64,000 bases of DNA from Georgenia yuyongxinii (GTDB lineage: Bacteria; Actinomycetota; Actinomycetes; Actinomycetales; Actinomycetaceae): NCBI RefSeq assembly GCF_006352065.1, contig NZ_CP040915.1:1612001-1676000 (forward strand), given 5' to 3'. The translations under genes and the position numbers were made by a program. Positions 26,787 to 37,139 of this stretch are shown in pieces. Below the pieces are notes generated by a model, which was not told the origin of the DNA, did no database searches, and worked only from the letters and a program-made list of their open reading frames with translations. Each line of letters begins with the position of its first letter. Position 1 is the stretch's first letter.

Positions 26787-27622
26787 GCATGACGACGACC
26801 GACTCGACCACGGCCGCCACCTCCCGGACTGCCGCCGCCATCGACGCCGCGAAGGCCCGCGGTGGTGCCGCACTCATCGGCTACCTCCCGGTCGGCTTTC
26901 CCGACCTCGACACGTCCGTCCGGGCCGCGCGCGAGCTCGTCGCCGCCGGTGCCGACGTCATCGAGCTCGGCCTGCCGTACTCCGACCCCGGCATGGACGG
27001 CGAGACCATCCAGCGCGCCACCCAGGCCGCGCTCGAGGGCGGCACCCGGACCGCGGACGTGATGCACGCCGTCGAGCGCGTCGCGGCGACCGGTGCCGCG
27101 GTGCTCGTCATGACGTACTACAACCCCGTGTACCGCTATGGCGTGGACCGGTTCGCCCGCGACCTCGCCGACGCCGGCGGTGCCGGGCTCATCACCCCGG
27201 ACCTGATCCCGGACGAGGCCGGCGAGTGGATCGCGGCCTCGGACGCGCACGGGCTCGACCGCGTCTTCCTCGTGGCGCCGAGCTCCACCGACGTCCGGCT
27301 GCGGATGACCGCCGGTGTATGCCGCGGATTCGTGTACGCGGCGTCCACCATGGGCGTGACCGGTGCCCGCACGGCCGTGGACAGCCACGCCCGCGGGCTC
27401 GTCGCCCGTACGCGCGAGGCCGGCGGCGAGCCGCGGGTCTGCGTGGGGCTCGGCGTCTCGACACGGGAGCAGGCCGCGGAGATCGCCGAGTACGCCGACG
27501 GCGTGATCGTCGGCTCCGCGCTCGTGCGCACGCTCATGCGTCCCGACGGCGACTCCGATGCCGCGATCAAGGACCTCACCGCCCTGGGGGCGGAGCTGGC
27601 CGCCGGCGCTCACGGCAGCTGA
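26783..27622 (+). CDS. trpA: TrpA, tryptophan synthase alpha chain
   Basis: Cleaves indole-3-glycerol phosphate; indole is channelled to TrpB. It has 279 residues from the GTG that overlaps the trpB stop, or 277 from the ATG at 26789. The catalytic Glu and Asp lie in [15 protein letters not shown]; the usual Val after DP is Gly here. [11 protein letters not shown] and the [10 protein letters not shown] phosphate loop are present. It is the last gene of the trp run. Confidence 0.96.
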   Translation: MSMTTTDSTTAATSRTAAAIDAAKARGGAALIGYLPVGFPDLDTSVRAARELVAAGADVIELGLPYSDPGMDGETIQRATQAALEGGTRTADVMHAVERVAATGAAVLVMTYYNPVYRYGVDRFARDLADAGGAGLITPDLIPDEAGEWIAASDAHGLDRVFLVAPSSTDVRLRMTAGVCRGFVYAASTMGVTGARTAVDSHARGLVARTREAGGEPRVCVGLGVSTREQAAEIAEYADGVIVGSALVRTLMRPDGDSDAAIKDLTALGAELAAGAHGS

Positions 27623-27671
27623 CCTCCCCGCGTCGCCGACTCTGCCGACTCGCCCTCCGGTGATGCCGAAA

Positions 27672-27740
27672 GCGTCGCTGGTGTCGGCCGCGCCGGGGGC
27701 GTCGCTCGTTTCAGCCGCGCCGTCGGCTTCGCTCGGTTGC
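27672..27740. repeat. 27-bp degenerate tandem repeat between trpA and lgt
   Basis: Two and a half copies of a unit starting GCGTCGCT(G/C)GT begin at 27672, 27699 and 27726. The array lies in the 216-bp gap between trpA and lgt. Confidence 0.7.
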
Positions 27741-27826
27741 TCACGGGTCGGCGTCGGTAGCTCAGGCCGCAGTCTCGACCATCGCCCGGAGGTGAGCGCC
27801 CGCCCGGGGGCACGGTCGCGACCGGC

Positions 27827-27832
27827 TACTCT
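27827..27832 (+). promoter_or_regulatory. -10 element TACTCT, leaderless start of lgt
   Basis: TACTCT ends 6 nt before the GTG at 27839. Confidence 0.5.
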
Positions 27833-27838
27833 GCACCC

Positions 27839-28927
27839 GTGATCCTCGCGTCGATCCCCAGCCCACCGCAGGGGGAGTGGCACCTCGGCCCCGTCCCACT
27901 GCGGGCCTATGCCATCGCCATCCTCATCGGCGGCATCGTCGCCTGGTGGATCCTCGACCGGCGCTACACCGCGAAGGGCGGCCCGAAAGACACGGCGATC
28001 GACGTGGTCTTCTGGATGGTGCCGTTCGGCATCATCGGGGCCCGGCTGTACCACGTCATCACTACGCCTGACCCGTACTTCGGCCCTGACGGGGACCCAT
28101 GGGCCGCATTCGCGATCTGGAATGGCGGCCTGGGCATCTGGGGTGCCGTCGCCCTGGGGGCCGTCGGGGCGTGGATCGGTATGCGTCGCAGAGGGCTGCG
28201 CTTGGCCCCATTCGCCGACGCACTCGCCCCGGGCCTGCTCGTCGCCCAGGCCATCGGCCGGCTCGGCAACTACTTCAACCAGGAACTCTATGGCGCGCCC
28301 ACCACGCTGCCGTGGGGCCTGGAGATCGACGACGCCCACCTCGTGCCCGGCTACGTCTCCGGCACCTTGTTCCACCCCACCTTCCTTTACGAGCTCATCT
28401 GGAACCTCGCGATGGTGGCGGTGCTCCTGTGGGCCGAGCGGCGCTTCAGGCTCAGTCATGGGCGGGTGTTCTGGCTCTACGTCATGCTTTACACGGTCGG
28501 ACGGGTGTGGATCGAGTACCTGCGGATCGACACCGCCGAGATTGTTCTAGGGCTCCGGCTGAATGTGTGGACGTCGATTCTGATCTTCCTCGTGGCGCTG
28601 GCGTTCTTCGTTGTGATCGGGCGGCGCACGCGGGGTCAGGAGGAGAGCCTGTGGCTACCGGGTCGGGAGCCGGCCGCTGCCGAGGAGGGCGGGACGGCAG
28701 TCGACGATGCCGACCGTGCAGCGGAGACACCCACGGCCACGGTGGGCGAGGCCGGGCCGGGATCGATGACGGTGAGCGAGGCCGGGTCGGACACGGCCGC
28801 GGCGTACACGGGAGAACCGGCCATGCCCGGCCTGCGAACGCCGGAGCCTACCTCCGCGACTTCCCCTGAGGAGGGCACCGAGAGCGGTTCGGAGACGGGC
28901 ACAGCCAGCCCGTCCGGGCGGGCTTGA
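27839..28927 (+). CDS. lgt: Lgt, prolipoprotein diacylglyceryl transferase
   Basis: Membrane enzyme that transfers diacylglyceryl to the lipobox Cys of prolipoproteins, such as the FKBP and LivK proteins here. It has 362 residues. Seven membrane segments lie between about residues 20 and 260. The signature GRLGNYFNQELYG with the catalytic-region Arg is seen near residue 140, and YTVGRVWIEYLR near 220. The last 90 residues are a hydrophilic tail rich in Glu, Ala and Thr, as in many actinobacteria. The GTG start follows a leaderless-type -10. Confidence 0.96.
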   Translation: MILASIPSPPQGEWHLGPVPLRAYAIAILIGGIVAWWILDRRYTAKGGPKDTAIDVVFWMVPFGIIGARLYHVITTPDPYFGPDGDPWAAFAIWNGGLGIWGAVALGAVGAWIGMRRRGLRLAPFADALAPGLLVAQAIGRLGNYFNQELYGAPTTLPWGLEIDDAHLVPGYVSGTLFHPTFLYELIWNLAMVAVLLWAERRFRLSHGRVFWLYVMLYTVGRVWIEYLRIDTAEIVLGLRLNVWTSILIFLVALAFFVVIGRRTRGQEESLWLPGREPAAAEEGGTAVDDADRAAETPTATVGEAGPGSMTVSEAGSDTAAAYTGEPAMPGLRTPEPTSATSPEEGTESGSETGTASPSGRA

Positions 28928-29010
28928 GCAAAACCCTCGTGCGGTGAGCCGTCTCTCATCGCGGTCGACCCCCCTTACGGTGGAGCTTTTCGCACGTCCG
29001 TCGGTCGCGC

Positions 29011-30645
29011 TCAGAACGGCGGCGGGTCGTCCGCGCCTGCCTCAGCCGGGGTGCCGCTCGCACGTGGACGCGGCGGTGGCATCGGGTCCGGTGGTGGCGG
29101 TTTCGCGGTGACCGGCGCGCCCCGTGAGGTGGAATCCGGTGGATCCGGTGGTGTGGTGCCGGGTGGTTTGTCAGCTCGGCGTCGGTACTGGTGGCCGGTC
29201 GGGGCGGTCCAGATGGAGTCGCCAGTCTCGGGATCTCGTTCGACGTGCCGGGCCTTGATGGTCTTGGCGCCGTGGTGGGATCGGCAGCGGGCGTAGAGGG
29301 TGTCGAGCCGGGTCTGTTGCACGGTGGCGGCCTTGGTGGCGTCGTACTCGGGGGTGTGGTCGAGGTCGCAGCGGTATGCAGGCATTCGGCACCCCATGAA
29401 CGTGCAGGTCACGTCCCGGGCGATGACAGTACGGGCCAGGACGATACCGGGCCGGTAGACCTTGGTGCCCACGGCGGTGACCTCGCCGGTGGTGGCGTCG
29501 GTGAACAGGGCTTGCCAGGTGGCGTCGGTAGCGATCTCGCGGGCAAGGTCGGCGGAGATGGGACCGTACCCGGCGAGCAGGCCGGGCTGGTCGTCCAGGC
29601 CCAGGAGGCTGCCGGCGCCGATGGTGACCTGCAGGTGGGGGCGGCGGCGAGCGAACATAGGAAGCTCGGCCCCGTCGAGGTCCAGTCCACGGTCGAGCAA
29701 GGTGCGGAAGAGGTCGCGGAAGGCGTCGGCGCGGCGCTGATCCGCGGTGCGACGATCCCCGGAAGCCTTCGCGGCCGTGCCGAGGGCGTCGACGTACGTG
29801 CGCACGGCCTCGGCGTCGTCGCACCGCAGCAGGGCCGAGACCCAGGACATGCCGTCGTAGGCCGGCTCGATGGTCACGGTGCGGTCGGCGAAGGACTTCG
29901 CATGGCGTTTGGCCACCGCGTCGGGATCGACCAGGAGGGCGGCGTGGCGGAGCTTGTCGCGCAGCTGGGGCCCGGTCAGGGTGGCCGCGTCGGGTAGCAG
30001 GGTGTCGTGGATACGGCGCAGCTCGGCGTCGGGCAGGCCCGGGGTTGTGTGGAGCAGCACCTTGGCCTTGTTCACGTCGACCTTCCCGGTGGCCAGGGCG
30101 TCGGCGACCCTGGGGAAGTTCTCCAGCTCGACGGCCAGACTCACCTTGGCTTCCGCGCCGTAGCGGGTGGTGCCCAGGCGTGCCTGCAGCTCGAACGCGG
30201 CCATGTGCAGCGGGGTCGGCCCCGGGCTGGCCGCCGGCCGTCGGGCGACCAGCTCGGCGACGAGCCGGGCCTGGGTCGCCGCGCCCCAGGCCATCAGCCG
30301 TTCGTGGGCGGCGATCGCTTCGACCAGGGTCTGATCGTCGACGTCCGCGCCGTCAAGGCTTCCCGGGACGGCGACCATGCCCGCCCCAGGGGTCAGGCTT
30401 TCGAGGCGGATCGCGGCCAGCGTGGTCAGCTGGAAGTCGCTGAGCTGCGGGTCGAGCTCTGCCTGCCGCCACCCCACCGACCTCGTGGTGCCCGGGGCGG
30501 TGCGCCGCGGCGGGAGGTAGCCCTCCGGCCCGGCGTAGGACATGTCCGCGCGATAGTCGGGCACCGCCGCCACCCCGAGCAGCATCCGCGCCAGTGGCGC
30601 CGACACGCCTGCGGCGCCGTCCCAGTCCAGCTCTTCATCGAACAT
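29011..30645 (-). CDS. DUF222 / HNH endonuclease domain protein (13E12-type)
   Basis: A 544-residue protein with an N-terminal DUF222 helical region (about 60-360) and a C-terminal HNH nuclease domain. The HNH part shows CTFMGCRMPAYRCDLDHTPEYD, then YARCRSHHGAKT, giving paired Cys and the HH needed for metal and catalysis. The last 50 residues are Pro rich. Such genes occur in many copies in actinobacteria (REP13E12-like) and behave as mobile or selfish genes; a cellular role is not established. It lies on the strand opposite to lgt and gltB and separates genes that are usually adjacent. ATG at 30645 with TAGCGT 6 nt upstream. Confidence 0.9.
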   Translation of the reverse strand: MFDEELDWDGAAGVSAPLARMLLGVAAVPDYRADMSYAGPEGYLPPRRTAPGTTRSVGWRQAELDPQLSDFQLTTLAAIRLESLTPGAGMVAVPGSLDGADVDDQTLVEAIAAHERLMAWGAATQARLVAELVARRPAASPGPTPLHMAAFELQARLGTTRYGAEAKVSLAVELENFPRVADALATGKVDVNKAKVLLHTTPGLPDAELRRIHDTLLPDAATLTGPQLRDKLRHAALLVDPDAVAKRHAKSFADRTVTIEPAYDGMSWVSALLRCDDAEAVRTYVDALGTAAKASGDRRTADQRRADAFRDLFRTLLDRGLDLDGAELPMFARRRPHLQVTIGAGSLLGLDDQPGLLAGYGPISADLAREIATDATWQALFTDATTGEVTAVGTKVYRPGIVLARTVIARDVTCTFMGCRMPAYRCDLDHTPEYDATKAATVQQTRLDTLYARCRSHHGAKTIKARHVERDPETGDSIWTAPTGHQYRRRADKPPGTTPPDPPDSTSRGAPVTAKPPPPDPMPPPRPRASGTPAEAGADDPPPF

Positions 30646-30651
30646 ATGTGC

Positions 30652-30657
30652 ACGCTA
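30652..30657 (-). promoter_or_regulatory. -10 element TAGCGT, leaderless start of DUF222/HNH gene
   Basis: On the minus strand TAGCGT is 6 nt before the ATG at 30645. Confidence 0.5.
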
Positions 30658-30824
30658 TCGACGGCCACTGACATCCGATGCTTGGTTATCCATGGCTGTG
30701 GACTCGCGCCTCGACACCTTGACACCCCGGCGCTGACGTTCTTGTCTGGGGCCTGCAACCTGCGCATCAGGGTGTGAGCGTCAAGAATGTGGACACGCTG
30801 CGTCACGTGCGCGTCACCTGCGAG

Positions 30825-30830
30825 TAATAT
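30825..30830 (+). promoter_or_regulatory. -10 element TAATAT upstream of gltB
   Basis: TAATAT is an AT-rich island in a GC-rich gap and would give a leader of about 90 nt before the gltB ATG. The GTCACG at 30802, 17 nt upstream, is a poor -35. Confidence 0.45.
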
Positions 30831-30926
30831 CGCGCCACCATCGGGTCGACGGCGCCCCAAACCGGCATCAACATGCTTGACGATGCGGTGGGCCGCAACG
30901 GGTCTTCCGCGGTGAGGAGATCGCGC

Positions 30927-33900
30927 ATGGACTTCGACGAGGCGACCGCCGGCCCGTTCCCCGCCCGGCAGCGGCGGGGTCTGTACGACTCCGCGCACGA
31001 GCACGACGCGTGCGGCGTCGCCTTTGTTGCCACGCTCCGCGGCCGGGCCGGGCGTGACATCGTCGAAGCGGGCCTGACGGCGCTGCACAACCTCGACCAC
31101 CGCGGCGCCGTGGGCGCGGAGGAGAACACCGGCGACGGCGCCGGCATCCTCACGCAGGTCCCCGACAGGTTCCTCCGTGCCGTCACCGGCTTCGGCCTGC
31201 CTGCCGCGGGCTCGTACGCCGTCGGCACTGCGTTCCTCCCCGGTTCGGATGCGGGGGAGGCTGCGATCGCCGAGGCCGTCGTGCGCATCCAGAGCGTCGC
31301 CGCCGAGGAGGGCTTGGACGTCCTCGGCTGGCGAGACGTGCCGGTGGACGCCTCGATGATCGGTCCCAGCGCGCTTGCGACCATGCCCACCTTCCGCCAG
31401 CTGTTCTTGGCCGGTGCGGCCGGTGCGGCCGGTGCGGCCGGTGCGGCCGCCGACGCCGCCACCGGGCTCGACCTGGACCGGCGTAGCTTCCGGGTGCGCA
31501 AGCGCGTCGAGCGCGAGCTGGGCCTGTACTTCGCCTCGCTCTCGGCCCGGACACTCGTGTACAAGGGGATGCTCACCACGGCGCAGCTGCGGCCGTTCTT
31601 CCCCGACCTGTCCGACGAGCGGTTCACCTCGGAGCTGGCGCTGGTCCACTCGCGGTTCTCCACCAACACGTTCCCGTCGTGGCCGCTGGCGCAGCCCTTC
31701 CGGCTGGTGGCCCACAACGGCGAGATCAACACCGTGCGCGGCAACCGGAACTGGATGGCGGCCCGTGAGGGCGTGCTCACCTCCGCCGTCCTCGGCGACC
31801 TCTCGCCGCTGCTGCCCGTGTGCACCCCGGGCGGCTCGGACTCGGCCACCTTCGACGAGGTGCTCGAGCTGCTGCACCTCGGCGGCCGGTCGCTGCCCCA
31901 CGCCGTCCTCATGATGATCCCCGAGGCGTGGCAGAACCACGCCTCCATGGACCCGGCGCTGCGGGCCTTCTACGAGTACCACTCCACCCTCATGGAGCCG
32001 TGGGACGGTCCCGCCGCCATGACCTTCACGGACGGCACCCTCATCGGCGCCGTCATGGACCGCAACGGGCTGCGGCCGGGCCGGTACTGGGTCACCGACG
32101 ACGGCCTGGTGGTCCTGGCCTCCGAGTCCGGCGTGCTGGACCTTGCCCCGGAGAAGGTCGTCCGCAAGGGCCGCCTCGAGCCGGGCCGGATGTTCCTGGT
32201 CGACACCGGCTCCGGTCGCATCGTCGAGGACGAGGAGATCAAGCGGTCCCTCGCGCACAAGCGGCCCTACCAGCAGTGGCTCGACGAGGGGCTCATCCAC
32301 CTCGAGGAGCTGCCCGACCGGGACCACGTGGACCACTCCCGGCTGTCCGTCATCCGCCGTCAGCAGACCTTCGGCTACACCGAGGAGGAGCTGCGCCTGA
32401 TCCTGGCGCCGATGGCCGCCGGCGCCGAGGCGATCGGCTCGATGGGCACCGACACCCCGGTCGCGCCCCTGTCCTCCCGGCCCAGGCTGCTGTTCGACTA
32501 CTTCGCCCAGCTGTTCGCCCAGGTGACCAACCCGCCGCTGGACGCCATCCGCGAGGAGCTGGTCACCGCGCTGGGCGGGGCGATCGGTCCGGAGCCCAAC
32601 ATCCTCGTCGACGGCCCGGAGCACGCCCGCAAGCTGGTCGTCCCGTTCCCCACGATCGACAACGACCAGCTCGCCAAGATCAAGAACATCGGCCGGACCC
32701 CGCGGAAGGGGCACGACTTCACCGCCGTCACCATCTCCGGGCTCTACCCGGTCGCCGGGGGCGGGGCGGCCCTGCAGGCCCGCCTGCAGGAGATCTTTGC
32801 CGAGGTCGACGCCGCGATCGAGCAGGGCCGCAACGTCATCGTGCTCTCCGACCGGGAGTCGACGGCGGCCCTCGCCCCGATCCCGTCGCTGCTCCTGACC
32901 TCCGCGGTGCATCACCACACCCTGCGCCGCCGCACCCGCACGAAGATCTCGCTGATCGTCGAGGCGGGCGACGTCCGCGAGGTCCACCACGTGGCCCTGC
33001 TCATCGGCTACGGCGCCGCGTGCGTGAACCCGTACCTGGCGATGGAGAGCGTCGAGCACCTGGTGCGCTCCGGCGTCGTGGACGTGGACGCCCAGCAGGC
33101 GGTGACCAACCTGATCAAGGCCCTGGGCAAGGGTGTGCTCAAGGTGATGTCCAAGATGGGCATCTCCACCGTGGCCTCCTACCGCGGCGCCCAGGTCTTC
33201 GAGGCGATCGGCCTGTCCGAGGACCTCGTCTCGGAGTACTTCACCGGCACGCCGACGCCGCTGGGCGGCGTGGGACTGGACGTCATCGCCGCCGAGGTCG
33301 CCGCCCGGCACGCCACCGCCCACCCGCACTCCGGCATCTCCCCGGCACACCGCACCCTGCGCATGGGCGGGGAGTACCAGTGGCGCCGGGAGGGCGAGGC
33401 CCACCTGTTCGACCCCGAGACGATCTTCCGGCTCCAGCACTCCACCAGCGCTCGCCGGTACGACGTCTTCCGCCGCTACACCGCGGGCGTGAACGACCAG
33501 TCGCAGCGGCTGATGACCCTGCGCGGGCTGCTCCGGCTCAAGGAGGCGGCCACCCCTGTCCCCCTCGAGGAGGTCGAGCCGGTCAGCGCGATCGTCAAGC
33601 GGTTCTCTACCGGCGCCATGAGCTACGGCTCCATCTCCGCGGAGGCGCACGAGACCCTCGCGATCGCCATGAACATGCTCGGCGGGAAGTCGAACACCGG
33701 CGAGGGCGGGGAGGACACCGACCGCCTGCACGATCCCCGCCGTCGTTCGGCCATCAAGCAGGTCGCCTCCGGCCGATTCGGCGTGACCGCGGACTACCTC
33801 ACCAACGCCGACGACATCCAGATCAAGATCGCGCAGGGCGCCAAGCCGGGGGAGGGCGGCCAGCTCCCCGCCCACAAGGTCTACCCGTGGGTGGCCGGCA

Positions 33901-35528
33901 CCCGGCACTCCACCCCGGGCGTCGGACTCATCTCCCCGCCGCCCCACCACGACATCTACTCCATCGAGGACCTCGCCCAGCTCATCCACGACCTGAAGAA
34001 CGCCAACCCCGCCGCCCGTATCCACACCAAGCTGGTCAGCGAGATCGGCGTGGGCACCGTGGCGGCCGGCGTCGCCAAGGCGCACTCCGACGTCGTCCTC
34101 ATCTCCGGGCACGACGGCGGCACGGGCGCCGCGCCGTTGACCTCCCTCAAGCACGCGGGCGCCCCGTGGGAGATCGGCCTGGCCGAGACCCAGCAGACGC
34201 TGGTGCTCAACGATCTGCGCGACCGCGTGGTCGTCCAGGCCGACGGGCAGATGAAGACCGGCCGGGACGTCATCGTCGCCGCGCTGCTGGGCGCCGAGGA
34301 GTTCGGCTTCGCCACCGCCCCGCTGGTGGTCGAGGGCTGCGTCATGATGCGGGTGTGCCACCTGGACACCTGCCCGGTCGGTGTCGCCACCCAGAACCCC
34401 GAGCTGCGCCAGCGTTTCACCGGCCGGGCCGAGCACGTGGTGACCTTCTTCGAGTTCATCGCCCAGGAGGTCCGCGAGCTGCTCGCCGTGCTCGGGCTGC
34501 GGTCGGTCGACGACGCCGTCGGGCGGGTGGACCTGCTCGAGGCCGAGCAGGCCGTCGAGCACTGGAAGGCCTCCGGCCTCGACCTCGCCCCGCTGCTCCA
34601 GCCCGTCGAGCCCCGGCCCGGCTCCGCCCTGCGGCACGTCCGAGACCAGGACCACGGCCTGGAGAAGGCCCTGGACAACCAGCTCATCGCGGCCGCCGCC
34701 CCGGCCCTGGAGCGCCGGGAGAAGGTGGCGATCGAGGCGCAGGTCCGCAACGTCAACCGCACGGTCGGCACCATGCTGGGCCACGAGGTGACCAAGCGGT
34801 ACGGCGGCGACGGCCTGCCCGACGGTACCGTCGACATCACCCTGCGCGGCTCCGCGGGCCAGTCGTTCGGCGCGGTGCTGCCCCACGGGATCACCCTGCG
34901 GCTGATCGGCGACGCCAACGACTACGTCGGCAAGTCCCTCTCTGGCGGACGCATCGTCGTCCGGCCGGACGAGCGGTCGATCTTCGCGGCCGAGGAGAAC
35001 GTCGTCGCCGGGAACGTCATCGCCTACGGCGCCACCTCCGGGGAGATCTTCCTGAGGGGCCGGGCCGGTGAGCGGTTCGGCGTCCGCAACTCCGGCGCCA
35101 CGCTCGTCGTCGAGGGCGTGGGCGACCACGCCGCCGAGTACATGACCGGCGGCACCCTGGTCATCCTCGGGCCCACCGGCCGCAACCTCGGGGCGGGCAT
35201 GTCCGGCGGCACCACCTACGTGCTCGACCTGCGCACCGAGCAGGTCAACGCCCCGGCGCTGGCGGGCGGGGAGCTGATCCTGTCCCCGCTGGACGCCGAG
35301 GACCACGCGATCGTCGTCGACCTCCTGCGCCGGCACGTCGCGCTGACCGGCTCGACCGTCGCGGCCGGTCTGCTGGCCGACCTCGCCGGCCTCGACACCC
35401 GCTTCACCAAGGTGCTCCCGCGCCAGTACGCCGCCGTCTCCGCCGCGCTCGTCAAGGCGGCCGAGGACGGCCTCGACCCGAGCTCGCCGGACGTGTGGGC
35501 CAACATCATGGAGGCTTCCCGTGGCTGA
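30927..35528 (+). CDS. gltB: GltB, glutamate synthase large subunit
   Basis: Forms glutamate from glutamine and 2-oxoglutarate. It has 1533 residues. The class-II amidotransferase domain starts at C29 (EHDACGVAF), which becomes the N-terminus after propeptide removal. The central and FMN-binding domains follow, with GEGGEDTDR and [10 protein letters not shown], and the 3Fe-4S cysteines are C1138, C1144 and C1149. The C-terminal beta-helix has repeated G-rich turns ([11 protein letters not shown]). A 9-bp repeat encodes an AGAAGAAGAAGAA insert near residue 165. The ATG at 30927 has GAGGAGA as SD; an ATG 18 codons upstream lacks one. Confidence 0.96.
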   Translation: MDFDEATAGPFPARQRRGLYDSAHEHDACGVAFVATLRGRAGRDIVEAGLTALHNLDHRGAVGAEENTGDGAGILTQVPDRFLRAVTGFGLPAAGSYAVGTAFLPGSDAGEAAIAEAVVRIQSVAAEEGLDVLGWRDVPVDASMIGPSALATMPTFRQLFLAGAAGAAGAAGAAADAATGLDLDRRSFRVRKRVERELGLYFASLSARTLVYKGMLTTAQLRPFFPDLSDERFTSELALVHSRFSTNTFPSWPLAQPFRLVAHNGEINTVRGNRNWMAAREGVLTSAVLGDLSPLLPVCTPGGSDSATFDEVLELLHLGGRSLPHAVLMMIPEAWQNHASMDPALRAFYEYHSTLMEPWDGPAAMTFTDGTLIGAVMDRNGLRPGRYWVTDDGLVVLASESGVLDLAPEKVVRKGRLEPGRMFLVDTGSGRIVEDEEIKRSLAHKRPYQQWLDEGLIHLEELPDRDHVDHSRLSVIRRQQTFGYTEEELRLILAPMAAGAEAIGSMGTDTPVAPLSSRPRLLFDYFAQLFAQVTNPPLDAIREELVTALGGAIGPEPNILVDGPEHARKLVVPFPTIDNDQLAKIKNIGRTPRKGHDFTAVTISGLYPVAGGGAALQARLQEIFAEVDAAIEQGRNVIVLSDRESTAALAPIPSLLLTSAVHHHTLRRRTRTKISLIVEAGDVREVHHVALLIGYGAACVNPYLAMESVEHLVRSGVVDVDAQQAVTNLIKALGKGVLKVMSKMGISTVASYRGAQVFEAIGLSEDLVSEYFTGTPTPLGGVGLDVIAAEVAARHATAHPHSGISPAHRTLRMGGEYQWRREGEAHLFDPETIFRLQHSTSARRYDVFRRYTAGVNDQSQRLMTLRGLLRLKEAATPVPLEEVEPVSAIVKRFSTGAMSYGSISAEAHETLAIAMNMLGGKSNTGEGGEDTDRLHDPRRRSAIKQVASGRFGVTADYLTNADDIQIKIAQGAKPGEGGQLPAHKVYPWVAGTRHSTPGVGLISPPPHHDIYSIEDLAQLIHDLKNANPAARIHTKLVSEIGVGTVAAGVAKAHSDVVLISGHDGGTGAAPLTSLKHAGAPWEIGLAETQQTLVLNDLRDRVVVQADGQMKTGRDVIVAALLGAEEFGFATAPLVVEGCVMMRVCHLDTCPVGVATQNPELRQRFTGRAEHVVTFFEFIAQEVRELLAVLGLRSVDDAVGRVDLLEAEQAVEHWKASGLDLAPLLQPVEPRPGSALRHVRDQDHGLEKALDNQLIAAAAPALERREKVAIEAQVRNVNRTVGTMLGHEVTKRYGGDGLPDGTVDITLRGSAGQSFGAVLPHGITLRLIGDANDYVGKSLSGGRIVVRPDERSIFAAEENVVAGNVIAYGATSGEIFLRGRAGERFGVRNSGATLVVEGVGDHAAEYMTGGTLVILGPTGRNLGAGMSGGTTYVLDLRTEQVNAPALAGGELILSPLDAEDHAIVVDLLRRHVALTGSTVAAGLLADLAGLDTRFTKVLPRQYAAVSAALVKAAEDGLDPSSPDVWANIMEASRG
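31409..31444 (+). repeat. 9-bp tandem repeat (GGCCGGTGC x4) inside gltB
   Basis: Four perfect copies plus a partial one encode Ala-Gly-Ala units in the amidotransferase domain. It is in frame and could change length without frameshift. Confidence 0.9.
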
Positions 35529-37005
35529 CCCCCAAGGTTTCCTGCAGTACCGCGAGCGGGAGCTCCCGCGCCGCCGACCGGTGCCCGTGCGCATCCTGGA
35601 CAGCCAGGAGGTCTACGAGCGGCGCGCCGAGGACGCCCCCGCGCTCGTGCGCCAGGCCACCCGCTGCATGGACTGCGGCGTGCCGTTCTGCCACAACGGC
35701 TGCCCGCTGGGCAACCTCATCCCCGAGTGGAACGAGCTGACCCGGAAGGAGGACTGGGCCGGCGCCATCGAACGGCTGCACGCCACCAACAACTTCCCGG
35801 AGTGGACGGGGCGGCTGTGCCCCGCCCCGTGCGAGACGGCGTGCGTGCTGGGCATCAACCAGCCGCCGGTGACCATCAAGAACATCGAGCAGTCCATCGC
35901 CGACAACGCCTGGGAGCTCGGCCTGGTGCACCCGCAGGTCCCGGAGCGGCTGACCGGCTCGACGGTCGCCGTCGTCGGTTCCGGCCCGGCCGGGCTGGCC
36001 GCCGCCCAGCAGCTGACCCGCGCCGGCCACACGGTGGCCGTGTACGAGCGCGACGACCGGATCGGCGGCCTGCTCACCTACGGCATCCCGGACTTCAAGA
36101 TGGACCGGGCGCAGGTGGACCGGCGCATCGCCCAGATGGAGGCCGAGGGCACCCGGTTCCGCGCGTCGGTGGACGTCGGAGGTCCGGGTGCCGGGGCGCT
36201 CAGCGGTGCGGACCTGCGCGAGCGTTACGACGCCGTCGTCCTCGCCGTCGGTTCCACGGTGCCGCGCGAGCTCGAGGCGCCAGGCCGTGACCTCGGCGGC
36301 ATCCACTACGCCATGGACTACCTGGTCCAGGCCAACCGGGTCGTCATGGGGCAGGACGTGCCCGGTCAGATCCTCGCCACGGGCAAGGACGTGGTCATCA
36401 TCGGTGGCGGCGACACCGGCTCGGACTGCCTGGGCACCGCGACCCGGCAGGGCGCGCGGTCGGTCACCCAGATCGACATCAACCCGATGCCCTCGCCGGA
36501 GCGGCCCGCCGACCAGCCGTGGCCGACCTACCCGAAGGTCTACCGGGTCTCCACCTCCCACGAGGAGAACGGTGAGCGGGTCTACGCCACCTCGACGGTG
36601 GAGTTTCTCAGCGACGGCTCGGTCGGCGGGGGGCAGGTCACGCACCTGCGCCTCGTCGACGTCGACCGCACGTCCGGGGTGGCCGTGCCGATCGAGGGCA
36701 CGGAGCGGGTCGTCCCCGCCCAGCTCGTGCTCCTCGCGCTCGGCTTCACCGGCGTGCCGGCGGCCGGTCTGGTCGAGCAGCTGGGCGTTGCGCTCGACGC
36801 GCGTGGGCGCGTCCTGCGCGATGAGAGTTTCGCCACCTCGGTGCCGGGGGTCTTCGCCGCCGGCGACGCCGCGCGCGGCCAGTCGCTCATCGTCTGGGCG
36901 ATCGCCGAGGGGCGCTCCGCGGCGTCTGCCGTCGACGCCTTTCTGCGCGGCGAGACCGAGCTTCCGGCGCCTTTGCTGCCGTCCACGGTGTCCGTCTCGG
37001 TCTGA
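35521..37005 (+). CDS. gltD: GltD, glutamate synthase small subunit
   Basis: NADPH-oxidising subunit that feeds electrons to GltB. It has 494 residues. The N-terminal Fe-S ligands are C49, C52, C57 and C61 ([13 protein letters not shown]), and a second set lies in [12 protein letters not shown]. The FAD-binding [11 protein letters not shown] and NADPH-binding GGGDTGSDC loops follow, then the C-terminal [13 protein letters not shown]. The GTG start overlaps the gltB stop by 8 nt. Confidence 0.97.
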   Translation: MADPQGFLQYRERELPRRRPVPVRILDSQEVYERRAEDAPALVRQATRCMDCGVPFCHNGCPLGNLIPEWNELTRKEDWAGAIERLHATNNFPEWTGRLCPAPCETACVLGINQPPVTIKNIEQSIADNAWELGLVHPQVPERLTGSTVAVVGSGPAGLAAAQQLTRAGHTVAVYERDDRIGGLLTYGIPDFKMDRAQVDRRIAQMEAEGTRFRASVDVGGPGAGALSGADLRERYDAVVLAVGSTVPRELEAPGRDLGGIHYAMDYLVQANRVVMGQDVPGQILATGKDVVIIGGGDTGSDCLGTATRQGARSVTQIDINPMPSPERPADQPWPTYPKVYRVSTSHEENGERVYATSTVEFLSDGSVGGGQVTHLRLVDVDRTSGVAVPIEGTERVVPAQLVLLALGFTGVPAAGLVEQLGVALDARGRVLRDESFATSVPGVFAAGDAARGQSLIVWAIAEGRSAASAVDAFLRGETELPAPLLPSTVSVSV

Positions 37006-37038
37006 CACGCGCAGCGGCAGGGCAGTGCCCGACGGCGG

Positions 37039-37068
37039 CCCGGGGGCCCAGGCCTCCGGGCCCCCGGG
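37039..37068 (+). terminator. hairpin terminator after gltD
   Basis: An 11-bp perfect stem (CCCGGGGGCCC / GGGCCCCCGGG) with an 8-nt loop. No T-run follows, as is common in high-GC actinobacteria. Confidence 0.6.
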
Positions 37069-37126
37069 CGGGCGGCAACAGGTGGCATCAGGGGGCTGCG
37101 ACGGGCGGCGTGGGACCGCCAGGCCC

Positions 37127-37132
37127 TAGGCT
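37127..37132 (+). promoter_or_regulatory. -10 element TAGGCT, leaderless start of pyk
   Basis: TAGGCT ends 7 nt before the ATG at 37140. It decides the start against an ATG-led frame 10 codons upstream. Confidence 0.55.
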
Positions 37133-37139
37133 GGGGCCC

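Noticed and set aside
30426-35594. A 1722-codon open frame on the minus strand across gltB
   Set aside because: It is the antisense shadow of gltB in high-GC DNA; it has no family similarity, while every GltB motif is intact on the plus strand. Similar long shadows opposite polA, arc, dop and the M20 gene were dropped for the same reason.
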